A DNA stretch of 64,000 nucleotides from the NCBI RefSeq assembly GCF_007752535.1, contig NZ_CP036426.1, forward strand, positions 8,370,001 to 8,434,000. Direction: 5' to 3'. The stretch's first letter is position 1, and each line of letters starts with the position of its first letter. This document shows, piece after piece, positions 33,857 to 42,214 of the stretch. A program made the position numbers and the translations under genes. Origin of the DNA: Tautonia plasticadhaerens. GTDB lineage: Bacteria > Planctomycetota > Planctomycetia > Isosphaerales > Isosphaeraceae. The notes below the pieces were generated by a model, which made no database searches, was not told the DNA's origin, and was given only the letters and a program-made list of their open reading frames with translations.

Positions 33857-34744
33857 GTGTCATCTCGTGAGGGGGCGGCGCCCGGAGCCGGGCGCCCGGC
33901 CTTGGCCTGGCTGCTCGGGCCGGCCTGTGCCCTAACCCTGATCGCCCTCGCGGCCTCGGCGCCGACCGCCCGGGCCGGCTTGATGGTCCAGGCCAACACG
34001 ACGTTCAACGGCGGCAACAACGGCATCAACGTCGACTTCCGATTCGGGACCGGGTCGTGGCAGGGCACCTCGCCCGGCAACTTCACGACGATCGTCCACG
34101 GGCCGAGCCCCTTCGGCACCTGGAACGTCTCGTTCACGACCTACTGCGTCGACCTGTCGGAGTACGTCCAGCCGTCCAGCCCGAACACGGCCATGGTCTC
34201 GCTCACCGGCGAGAGCGGCCTGCTCGACACCAACTCGCGGCCCCGGGACATCGGCGCGGCCGGGTGGGTCCTCGAGAACTACGGCTTCGCCTCCCCGAGC
34301 GAATTGAAGGCGGCCGGCGGCCTCGCCTCAAACGTCAACCTCACCACCAAGGAGGCGTCGGCGGCCATCCAGCTGGCCATCTGGGAGGCGACCTACGACG
34401 GCAGCGGGGCCGGCGGCACGCTGGGCGTCGGTACCAACTACCTCGGGACCGGGTCGCTGACCTTCAGGGGCAGCGCCTATGACAATGCCAACGTGAGTGC
34501 CGTCGCCAACGGCATCCTCAGCCTCCGCGACGTCCGGACGAGTGCCGTCGGCCTGTTCAACTACCCGCCGATCGCCGGAGGGCCCCAGACGCCCGCCGAC
34601 CAGGACCAGATCTTCCTGCCCCCCGCCGGCACGCGGAGCGCCGTGCCAGAGCCCTCGACGCTGGCGATGGCGGCCGTCGGCGGCCTGATCGGCCTGGCAT
34701 CGCTCTGCCGGCAGCGGCTCCGCCGGAAGACGCCCCGGCCCTGA
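33857..34744 (+). CDS. PEP-CTERM sorting-domain secreted protein
   Basis: About 295 residues. There is a signal peptide (LAWLLGPACALTLIALAASAPTARA) and a C-terminal PEP-CTERM tag: VPEPSTLAMAAVGGLIGLAS followed by a basic tail RQRLRRK. The body has a thioester/choice-of-anchor-like pattern (TYCVDLSEYVQPS; AAWQLAIWEA-type segment AIQLAIWEATYDG). PEP-CTERM proteins are cleaved by exosortase and moved to the surface; no exosortase is seen here. There is no ATG at the right place. GTG at 33857 is the best conventional start although AGGAGG lies 17 bases upstream; ATC at 33851 has the better spacing. Confidence 0.8.
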   Translation: MSSREGAAPGAGRPALAWLLGPACALTLIALAASAPTARAGLMVQANTTFNGGNNGINVDFRFGTGSWQGTSPGNFTTIVHGPSPFGTWNVSFTTYCVDLSEYVQPSSPNTAMVSLTGESGLLDTNSRPRDIGAAGWVLENYGFASPSELKAAGGLASNVNLTTKEASAAIQLAIWEATYDGSGAGGTLGVGTNYLGTGSLTFRGSAYDNANVSAVANGILSLRDVRTSAVGLFNYPPIAGGPQTPADQDQIFLPPAGTRSAVPEPSTLAMAAVGGLIGLASLCRQRLRRKTPRP

Positions 34745-34802
34745 TCCCCTCGCCATCCCGCCCGATCGATCCGGACCACGATCGGGGCCGATCGATCTCG
34801 GA

Positions 34803-34840
34803 GGCCCGCCGGCCGGCGTCCCGACGCCGGCCGGCGGGCC
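34803..34840 (+). terminator. 18-bp perfect hairpin after the PEP-CTERM gene
   Basis: The arms 34803-34820 and 34823-34840 are exactly complementary over 18 bp with only CC between them, so the closing pairs must open to form a loop. It starts 58 bases after the stop at 34744. There is no T-run. Strong position and structure suggest a terminator. Confidence 0.6.
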
Positions 34841-34968
34841 ACGAGTCCTGTGTGGGGCCCCCCTGCAAGGGCCCCGACCCCCGACGATTGCGATGGCCCC
34901 GCCCCTCCGGGCGGAGTATGCTTCGGGTCGGGGACGCCGCCGCCCCGTCGACCCGGTGGGGGCCCAGG

Positions 34969-35916
34969 ATGACCAGGCCGATGCTGCGAGATCGGATCGA
35001 GGGCGGGCTGCTCGGCCTGCTCGTCGGCGACGCCCTGGGCGTCCCCTACGAGTTCCACGCTCCCGAGGACCTGCCGCCGGTCGAGGCGATCGAGATGACC
35101 CCGCCCGAGGGCTTCCGCCGGGCCCACGCCACCGTGCCGCCCGGCACCTGGTCCGACGACGGGGCCCAGGCGCTCTGCCTGCTCGCCTCGCTGCTGGACT
35201 GCGGCCGGCTGGAGTTGGAGGATCTGGGTCGCCGCCTGGTCGACTGGCACGGGCGCGGGTACCTCGCCGTCGGCGGCGTGGTCTTCGACATCGGCATCAC
35301 CACCGCCGGCGCCCTGCACCGCCTCCGGGACGGCGTGCCCGCCGAGCTGGCCGGCCCGACCGGCGAGCGGGACAACGGCAACGGCTCGCTGATGCGGGCG
35401 CTCCCCCTGGCGCTCTGGCACCTCGGCGGGGATGCCGAGCTGGCCGACCTGGCCTGCTCGCAGTCGAAGCTCACCCACGGCCACGCCCGGTCTCAGGCCT
35501 GCTGCGCCCTGTACTGCCTCTGGGCCCGCCGGATCCTCCAGGGCGCCCCCGACCCCTGGCGGGACGCCGTCTCCACCCTCCGCGGGCTCTGCGACTACGA
35601 CTCCCCGCTGATGATCGAGCTGGAGGGGGCCATCCGCCCCGACGAGCCCCCCTCCGGCCGGGGCACCGGCTACGTCGTCGACTGCCTCCGGTCCGCCCGG
35701 CTGGCCCTGGACGCCGGGCCCTACGAGGCGGTGGTCAAGGCCGCGGTCGCCCTCGGCCACGACACCGACACCACCGCCTGCGTGGCCGGAGGCCTCGCCG
35801 GCCTGAGGGACGGCGCCTCCGCCATCCCCGCCCGCTGGCTCGACGCCCTGCGCGGCAAGCCCCTGTACGAGCCGCTGCTCGATCGGCTGGTCGATCGCCT
35901 CGGCGAGTCGGGCTGA
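34969..35916 (+). CDS. ADP-ribosylglycohydrolase family protein
   Basis: A 315-residue DraG/ARH-type hydrolase, expected to remove ADP-ribose from proteins or related substrates using two metal ions. Family marks: the N-terminal GGLLGLLVGDALGVPYEF, the metal-binding TWSDDGAQALCL (SDD for the usual TDD), and the C-terminal GHDTDTTACVAGGLAGL with metal-binding Asp residues. The length is standard. The start at 34969 follows GGTGGGGGCCC. No ADP-ribosyltransferase partner is visible nearby. Confidence 0.92.
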   Translation: MTRPMLRDRIEGGLLGLLVGDALGVPYEFHAPEDLPPVEAIEMTPPEGFRRAHATVPPGTWSDDGAQALCLLASLLDCGRLELEDLGRRLVDWHGRGYLAVGGVVFDIGITTAGALHRLRDGVPAELAGPTGERDNGNGSLMRALPLALWHLGGDAELADLACSQSKLTHGHARSQACCALYCLWARRILQGAPDPWRDAVSTLRGLCDYDSPLMIELEGAIRPDEPPSGRGTGYVVDCLRSARLALDAGPYEAVVKAAVALGHDTDTTACVAGGLAGLRDGASAIPARWLDALRGKPLYEPLLDRLVDRLGESG

Positions 35917-36040
35917 CGACCGACCATCCGCCCTCCCCGGAGCGCCCGCCACAATCCCGGAAACTGGTGGAACAAACCGCCCGAGTCCCGGCACCCTGGA
36001 GAGGACACCAACCGTCGGGCCGAGCGAGGGACCGGGACTC

Positions 36041-38439
36041 ATGCCGGGACATCGATCGGTCGCCCCCCGGGGCGACCTGGACACGCTGTTTCGCCTGGGG
36101 GTGATGGGCGACTGGCCCGACTCCCGACTGCTGGACCACTTCGCCTCCCACCTCGACCCCTCCGGCGAGGCCGCCTTCGAGGCCCTCGTCCGGCGCCACG
36201 GGCCGACGGTCTGGCGGGTCTGCCTCGGCCTGCTCCGGGACCCCCACGCCGCCGAGGACGCCTTCCAGGCCACCTTCCTCGTCCTCGCCCGGCGATCGGG
36301 TTCGATCCGGAACCGGGACTCCGCCTCGGCCTGGCTCTGCGGGGTCGCCCGCCGGATCGCCCTCCGATCCCGCCTCGACGCCTCCCGGCGACGCTCCCGG
36401 GAACGGCTCGCCGCCCGGCCCGAGGCCGAGCCCGAGGCGCCCCGGGACTCCCACGAGGCCCTGCTCCAAGAGGTCGACCGCCTGCCCGCCCGCTACCGCC
36501 TCCCGGTGGTCCTGCACGACCTCGGCGGCTGCCCGTACGACGAGGTCGCCCGACGGCTCGGCTGCCCGATCGGCACCGTCAAGGTCCGCCTCTCCCGGGC
36601 CCGGGCCCTGCTCCGACGCCGCCTGACCCGCCGAGGGCTCAGCCCCTCGACCGCGAGCCCGCCCCCGGCCCTGCCCGTCCCCCTTTCCGCCGCCCTCGCC
36701 GACCGCACCGTCCGATCGGCCGTCTCCCTCGGCCTGGGCCGGACCGCCCTCGACGCCCTGCCGCCCGCCGTCTCCGCCTCGGCCCGATGGATGCTCAACG
36801 CCATGATCCTCTCCCAGCTCAAGGCCGCCGCCGCCCTCGTCGCCGGCACCCTGCTCCTGGCCACCGGCGCCGGGCTCGTCGTCGCCTCGCAGGAATCGGG
36901 TACGCCGCCCCCGGGAAACACCCCCTCGCCTCCGGTCGCCGCCTCCCCCGCTCCCCCCGTCACTCGGTCCCACCCCTGGCGTCTCCCCGCCCCGCCGCCC
37001 GAGGAGATCGAGCGTCGCGTCCTGGAGGTCACGGCCGACCTCGACGACCCCTACGACCGGGCCGAAATCCTCCTCAGCCTGGGGCGTGCCCAGCTCCGCC
37101 GCGGCCAGCCCGTCGAGGCGCTCGACACCCTCCGCGCCGCCCGCCTCGCGGCCGAGCAGATCCCCCGCGAGGCCCAACTCACCGGCCAACATCCGATCGC
37201 CCGCATCGCCGCCGCCCAGGCCGAGGCCGGCGACCGCGACGCCGCCCTCGACACCTTCAGCAAGGCCGCCGAGGTCGTCTCCTCCCTGGACGAGGAAGGG
37301 CAACTCCGGAATTGGGGCGGATTGATGCGGGTCTGGCTCGATTCGGTCGGGCGGGCGATCTCCGCACCGCCGCCGACGCCTATGCGGACTTCCTGTTGCG
37401 TCGTCAACAACTCACGCCGAACAAGCTCGTCGAGATCGAGGCGATGGCAGGCGACTTCGCCGAGGCGCTGCGGATCCTCAGGGAATCGGAGGCGTACCGG
37501 AGAGCCAATGGCGATGCGAATCGGACGAACGCCCTGCTCCAGGTCGCTGGCGCCCTCTTGCCCGATGATGCACAGGCCGACGAGAGCCTCACCGAGACGC
37601 GGGACGCGATCCTCTCGAACTCCTGGGGGCCCGGCACCCGGTTCTGGGATCTCACGAGGCTTGCCGAGATCCAGTCCCGCCTCGGCCGGTTCGACGACGC
37701 CCGGGCGACCATCGCGCTCGCCCCCCCTCGGACCGACGGCGGCGACCTGTTCAATTTGGCCCGCGTGTTCGTCGACCTGGCCGAGCGGCAGGCGGCCGAA
37801 GGGGGCCGGGCCGGGGCCCTGGACGCGGTGGATGACACGCTCCGGGTCGTCTCGACGATCGAGGGTCCGGATTACAAGTTCACCCCCCTCTCACGGGCGG
37901 CCAAGCTGCTGCTTTCCCTGGGCGAGGTGGAGCGGGCCGAGGCCGTGATCGGCCGGCTCGCCGAACATGGCATCGAAACGTCCTCCTGGATCGAGCAACT
38001 CGCCGAGGCGAAACGGGAGGCCGGGGACGACGACGACGCCCGGGCCGACCTGCGACGCGCCCTCGAACTGGCCGAGGCCCGTCTCCGCGACCTCATCGCC
38101 GCGCCACCGGAGCCTGCTCGCGACGACCTGCCGGGATACGCCTTCTACGTGACGACCGTCGATCCCCTGTCCCAGGCCGCCGCCGATGTCGTTCGCATCC
38201 ACCTCAAACTCGGCGACCTGGAGGCGGCCTTCCGCACGATCGACGCCCTCCCCGACGGCACCCGGCAAGACGCCCTCCCCGCGATCGCCGCGACCTTCGC
38301 CGCCCGGGGGGAACTCGACACGGCCTGGGGGCTCGTCGAGGAGATCGACTCCCCCGAGGCCCGCAGCCGGGCGATCGTCCGGGTCGCCCTCGAACGGCCG
38401 GCGGAGGCGGCAGGCGACCCGCCGGCCGATCCCGAGTGA
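36041..38439 (+). CDS. ECF sigma factor fused to membrane helix and TPR-like repeats (frameshifted)
   Basis: About 799 residues if one base is restored. Sigma region 2 is at residues 45-125 (FEALVRRHGPTVWRVCLGLL; DAFQATFLVLARR) and region 4 at about 150-195 (LPARYRLPVVLHDLGGCPYD; GTVKVRLSRARALL). A membrane helix follows near 265-290 (LKAAAALVAGTLLLATGAGL), then helical repeats to the end (ALDTLRAARLAAEQIP; LGDLEAAFRTIDALP). This is the ECF type with long C-terminal extension known from Gemmata-like planctomycetes. The frame breaks at GGGG 37314-37317; one extra G restores RNWGRIDAGLARF. Probably a sequencing error, otherwise the repeats are lost. Confidence 0.8.
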
Positions 38440-38534
38440 TCGTGTGGGCGCCGGGTCATCCCCGTCGGGAGAGACCGAATCTTCATCCCGGGAGGAGCCG
38501 GCCGGCACGGGTCGGCGGCGGGGGCGACCCCGGA

Positions 38535-39413
38535 TCAGAGGACGAAGGACAGCTTGCGGCGGTAGTCGGCCACGAGGGGGTCGTCGGGGGGGAGGAGGTT
38601 GAAGAGGGCGAGCATGGTCTGGCGGGCCTGCTCGCCGACGCCGCGGCGGTCGCGTTCGACCAGGTCGAGGCAGGTCGCCAGGGCCTCCTCGTGCTGGCCG
38701 GCGGCGGCGAGGGCCTCGGCGAGGCGGTACCGGGCGGGGAGGTCGTCGGGGTGGGACTCTGCCTCGGCCCGGGCGGCGGCGAGGTCGCCGGCGTCGGCGG
38801 CGGCGAGGTCGAGCGCGAGGCGGGCCTTGACCGCCTCGGCCTCGGGTTCGAGGAAGCCCCGGCGTTCCAGGGCTGCGACCTCGGCCCGGGCCTCGTCGAG
38901 CTTGCCTTGCCGTTCCAGCGCGCCGGCCAGGCCGATCCGGGCCTTCGGCAGCTTGGCGTCGAGCCCGAGGGCCTCGCGGTAGCGGGCCTCGGCGGCGGCG
39001 GGGTCGGCGTCCTCCAGGGCGGCGGCCTCGCCGCAGAGGACCTCGGCGGGGGAGGGCATGAGGCGGTCGAGCCACTGGCGGATCATCGCCTCGGGTTGGA
39101 CGCCGACGAAGGAGTCGACGATCCGGGCGTCCCGCAGGCCGAAGACGGCGGGGATGCCCTGGACGCCGAAGGCCGAGGCGACGTCGCCGAGCTGCTCGGT
39201 GTCGGCCTTCACCAGGACGAACCGGCCGTCGTACTCCCGGGCCAGCTTCTCCAGGACCGGGCCGAGCATCCGGCAGGGGCCGCACCACTCGGCCCAGAAG
39301 TCGACCACGACGGGGACGGACTTCGACCGCTCGATGACCTCCTGCTCGAAGCCCTCACGGGTGGCCTCGATGATGACCCGGGGCGTGTCCTTGTCGCTCT
39401 GGGACGTGTTCAT
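38535..39413 (-). CDS. Thioredoxin-TPR co-chaperone-like protein (CnoX/YbbN type)
   Basis: A 292-residue protein. The thioredoxin domain spans residues 10-125 and has an intact WCGPC redox site at 43-47 (VVDFWAEWCGPCRMLGPVLE) and the cis-Pro region GIPAVFGL. It is followed by about four TPR-like helical pairs to the end (AEARYREALGLDAKLPKARI; ARYRLAEALAAAGQHEEAL). This architecture matches CnoX/YbbN, which protects and hands over oxidised or unfolded clients to chaperones. The start at 39413 is the only sensible ATG. It is convergent with the sigma-factor gene. Confidence 0.9.
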   Translation of the reverse strand: MNTSQSDKDTPRVIIEATREGFEQEVIERSKSVPVVVDFWAEWCGPCRMLGPVLEKLAREYDGRFVLVKADTEQLGDVASAFGVQGIPAVFGLRDARIVDSFVGVQPEAMIRQWLDRLMPSPAEVLCGEAAALEDADPAAAEARYREALGLDAKLPKARIGLAGALERQGKLDEARAEVAALERRGFLEPEAEAVKARLALDLAAADAGDLAAARAEAESHPDDLPARYRLAEALAAAGQHEEALATCLDLVERDRRGVGEQARQTMLALFNLLPPDDPLVADYRRKLSFVL

Positions 39414-39698
39414 GGGATTCGAACCGATGCTCGAGCTTCGGGATGCGAGTCGCGCCGCCGTCGGTGGCGGGGGGCCCGGTCCCCGGCCCCGGCGGCCATT
39501 GTACCACGGCGCCCCGCGGCGGGCGCGACGGCCCGGGCCCGCCCGCCCCCGGGCCGCCCGACGGCCCGGGGCCTCGAAGGCGAGGACCCAGACACCCTAC
39601 ATATCGATACTTGAAAATGGGGCGGGTGATCCCGTCGCTCGGCCCGGGGAGGCGGGCGGCACGCACCCGGCGGAATTCTGGGAATCCGATTCGTTGAT
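39414..39698. other. Intergenic, no gene seen
   Basis: About 285 bases upstream of the thioredoxin gene. A short AT-richer patch at 39597-39625 (CTACATATCGATACTTGAAAA) is the most promoter-like element for the minus-strand gene, but I cannot align clear boxes. No open frame here has protein-like content. Confidence 0.4.
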
Positions 39699-39725
39699 GT
39701 GGGACGGCCGCCCCGGCCGTCCCAC
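39699..39725 (-). terminator. 11-bp hairpin after the receiver-HATPase gene
   Basis: GTGGGACGGCC (39699-39709) pairs perfectly with 39715-39725 across a five-base loop. It lies 79 bp past the stop of the minus-strand regulator gene (39804). No T-run follows on that strand. Confidence 0.5.
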
Positions 39726-39803
39726 GCGGGCCGATCCGTCGACGGAGGCCGGCCGGGGCGGTCGCCGTCTCCGGGCCATCGAGGGCCGCTCGGGGGCGAG
39801 GGC

Positions 39804-40664
39804 TCAGTCCCCCTCGGGCAGGTCGGCGGCGCCGGTGGACTCGAAGCGCTTGACCAGGGTGACCTCGTTGCCCTTGTCGTTGTAGCGGAACTCGTCGACG
39901 AGGCCCCGGGCGAGCATGATGCCGAAGCCGCCCTCGCGGATGCCCAGCTCGTTGCGGACGTCGAGGTGGGCGATCGGGTCGTCGGCCTGGGCGGCGTGGG
40001 GGATGTGGCCGGGGTCGAAGCCGGGCCCCTGGTCCCGGATGATCAGGGTGACGTTGTCGGACTCGATCCGGTAGGTGATCCGGAGCGTCAGCTCGGCGTT
40101 CTTGCGGTGGCCCCACTCGATGGCGTTGGAGCCCATCTCCATCACGGCCTGCTTCAGATCCTTGATCTGCCGCTCGGTCAGGGGGGTGCGGACGTAGAGG
40201 TCCGTGAGCATGTCGTTCAGCTCGGCGAGGTAGTCCGTCTCGCTGCGGATGTCGAACTCGATCTCGCCGGCGGTGCCCCGGGTCATGTGCTCCTCCCGCC
40301 AGGCGAAGGCCCGGTCCATCACCTCGAAGAGCTGGTCCGGGGTGAAGGGCTTGGTCAGGTATTCGTTGGCCCCCACGCGGACGCCGTGCACCCGGTCGTG
40401 CTCGGAGTGCAGGGCGGTGACCATGATCACGGGGATCAGGTTGGTGGCCCGCCGCCGCTTCAGCCGGGCGCAGACCTCATAGCCGTCGACGTCGGGCAGC
40501 ATCACGTCGAGCAGGATCAGCTCCGGGTCGTGTTCCGCGACGGCGGGGAGCACGGCGCCGCCGTCGAAGACCTGGACCGGCCGGTCGCTTCGGGCCTTGA
40601 CGAGCCCGGCCATCAGGTCGTTGGCGTCGCGCTCGTCGTCGACGATCAGCACGGTGCGCGGCAT
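39804..40664 (-). CDS. Response regulator with RsbW-like ATPase domain
   Basis: A 286-residue two-domain regulator. The receiver domain (1-120) has the acidic pair in IVDDERD, the phospho-acceptor Asp53 in ILLDVMLPD and Lys105 in EYLTKPF. The second domain is a GHKL ATPase of the RsbW type: MGSNAIEWGHRKN (N box), IRDQGPGFDP (G1) and EGGFGIMLARGLVDEF (G2). It has no phospho-acceptor His and is likely an anti-sigma or serine kinase controlled by receiver phosphorylation. The ATG at 40664 is preferred over the GTG two codons earlier. It is divergent from the ExbB gene. Confidence 0.88.
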   Translation of the reverse strand: MPRTVLIVDDERDANDLMAGLVKARSDRPVQVFDGGAVLPAVAEHDPELILLDVMLPDVDGYEVCARLKRRRATNLIPVIMVTALHSEHDRVHGVRVGANEYLTKPFTPDQLFEVMDRAFAWREEHMTRGTAGEIEFDIRSETDYLAELNDMLTDLYVRTPLTERQIKDLKQAVMEMGSNAIEWGHRKNAELTLRITYRIESDNVTLIIRDQGPGFDPGHIPHAAQADDPIAHLDVRNELGIREGGFGIMLARGLVDEFRYNDKGNEVTLVKRFESTGAADLPEGD

Positions 40665-40904
40665 GGGCACGCGGTCCCCGACTTCGGGCCTCGGACAGAC
40701 GGGCGGTCATTGTCGCGCGCCGGTCGGCCCGAAGCAAGGCGCAGGCCCGGGGGGGTCTTGCCCCGGCGCGCCCCCCCATCCAAGAATAAGACACCGGATC
40801 GCCCCCGGCCACCGCCCCCGGGCCCCGGCCGGGCCGAATCCACCGCCCTGCCCCGCCGGGCCGCTCCCGAGCCGACCGACCGACCGATCGACCCGAGGCC
40901 GTGC

Positions 40905-41627
40905 ATGGACATCTCGCTGCTGCTGACGATCATCGGCTACGCGATCTACGTGGCCCAGGCCCTGCTCGCCATCTGGGGCATCTACAACTCGGTGATGGTC
41001 TACCGGGGCCTGGGGAAGCGTTCCCTCGACGACGCGAGGGCCGGCCAGCTGCTGGACCAGGTGGCCGCCCTGGTCGGCAAGGCCGGGCAGACGAGGGAGG
41101 CGATCGACCTCTGCAACCGCCCCCCCTACTGGCACACCACGCTCGCCCAGCTGGTGACCGTGGGCTTGCAGAACCTGAAGCGGGGCCTGGCCAAGATCAA
41201 GCAATTGCTGGTGATGGAGTTCCACACCCGGGTGATCTCGGCGATGGAGAACCGGCTGGCCTCGGTGGTCACGGCGGCGAAGCTCGCGCCGCTGCTGGGG
41301 CTGCTGGGGACGGTCATCGGCATGATCGGCGCCTTCGGCAACGTCGGCGCCGGGGAGCGGACCGCGGATCCCGGCAGCCAGCTGGCCGCCTCGATCGCCC
41401 TGGGCCTGTGGACGACGGCCGTCGGCCTGATCATCGCCTCCCCCCTGATGCTGCTGGCCAACGACCTGCAGGGCCGCCTCCGGCTGCTCCGGGACAACAC
41501 CGAGCGGCAGCTCCAGGGCTTCCTCGAATTCCTCGAGCAGGAGGAGGCCCGCCGCGCCCCCGAAGGGCGGGGCGCCCCCTCCCCGCGGGCCGGCTCCGGC
41601 TCCGTCCGGGCCGTCCTGCCCCGGTGA
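40905..41627 (+). CDS. MotA/TolQ/ExbB proton-channel family protein
   Basis: A 240-residue inner-membrane protein. One helix is at residues 5-28 (LLLTIIGYAIYVAQALLAIWGI), and two more flank the conserved loop: LAPLLGLLGTVIGMIGAF and ASIALGLWTTAVGLIIASPL. The TVIGMIGAF and LWTTAVGL motifs are typical of TolQ/ExbB proton channels that energise outer-membrane processes. It is the first gene of a set with two ExbD-like genes at 71 and 75 bp spacing. No TonB or TolA partner is in the window. Confidence 0.9.
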   Translation: MDISLLLTIIGYAIYVAQALLAIWGIYNSVMVYRGLGKRSLDDARAGQLLDQVAALVGKAGQTREAIDLCNRPPYWHTTLAQLVTVGLQNLKRGLAKIKQLLVMEFHTRVISAMENRLASVVTAAKLAPLLGLLGTVIGMIGAFGNVGAGERTADPGSQLAASIALGLWTTAVGLIIASPLMLLANDLQGRLRLLRDNTERQLQGFLEFLEQEEARRAPEGRGAPSPRAGSGSVRAVLPR

Positions 41628-41698
41628 GGGCGAGGGCGGGGACGAGGACGACGCGGCCCCTCCCGATCGACTGAGACTCGACCGAGGCGACCGATCCC

Positions 41699-42139
41699 AT
41701 GCTGCTGCAACGCCAGGTCCGCTCGCCGCTGGACAGCGCCATCGACCTGACGCCGATGGTCGACGTGGTCTTCCAGCTGCTGATCTTCCTGATGCTGACC
41801 TACCGGGCCTCGGCCGAGGCCGAGGTCGAGCTGCCCCCGGCGGCCTACGGCACCGGGGTGGAGGAGACCCGGGCCACGACCCTGACGCTCGCCCCCCGGC
41901 CCGGCGGCCCGGTCGCCGTCTTCTCGGGCATGAGCACCGACCCCGTCGACCGGCTCGACGACCCGGAGGACATCCGGGAGGCCGTCGCCGCCGGGGTCCG
42001 CAACGGTCGACGGCGGGTGATCCTCCAGGCCGACGGTGCCGTCCCCCACGGAGAGGTCCTCCGGGTCGGCTCGATCGTCGCCGAGGTGGAGGGGATCGTC
42101 CTCCACCTCGGCGTCGAGGACGCCGAGCAGGGCGACTAG
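41699..42139 (+). CDS. ExbD/TolR-family protein
   Basis: A 146-residue protein with the standard ExbD architecture: a short cytoplasmic N-terminus, one helix with the proton-path Asp (DLTPMVDVVFQLLIFLMLTY; Asp at VDVVF) and a periplasmic domain (VILQADGAVPHGEVLRVGSI). Second gene of the ExbB-ExbD-ExbD set. ExbD proteins form the dimer within the ExbB pentamer. A good match in length and motif to the family. Confidence 0.9.
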   Translation: MLLQRQVRSPLDSAIDLTPMVDVVFQLLIFLMLTYRASAEAEVELPPAAYGTGVEETRATTLTLAPRPGGPVAVFSGMSTDPVDRLDDPEDIREAVAAGVRNGRRRVILQADGAVPHGEVLRVGSIVAEVEGIVLHLGVEDAEQGD

Positions 42140-42214
42140 CGGGCCCGGCTCGCCGTCCGCCCGCCCCTCGCGATCGCCCCCGAACCCTCTCGACTCCTGC
42201 CGACCCGGGAACCC

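Noticed and set aside
37314-37317. Programmed -1/+1 frameshifting in the sigma-factor gene
   Set aside because: No slippery heptamer or well-placed downstream structure was seen, and four other single-base losses in the window make error or decay a simpler explanation.
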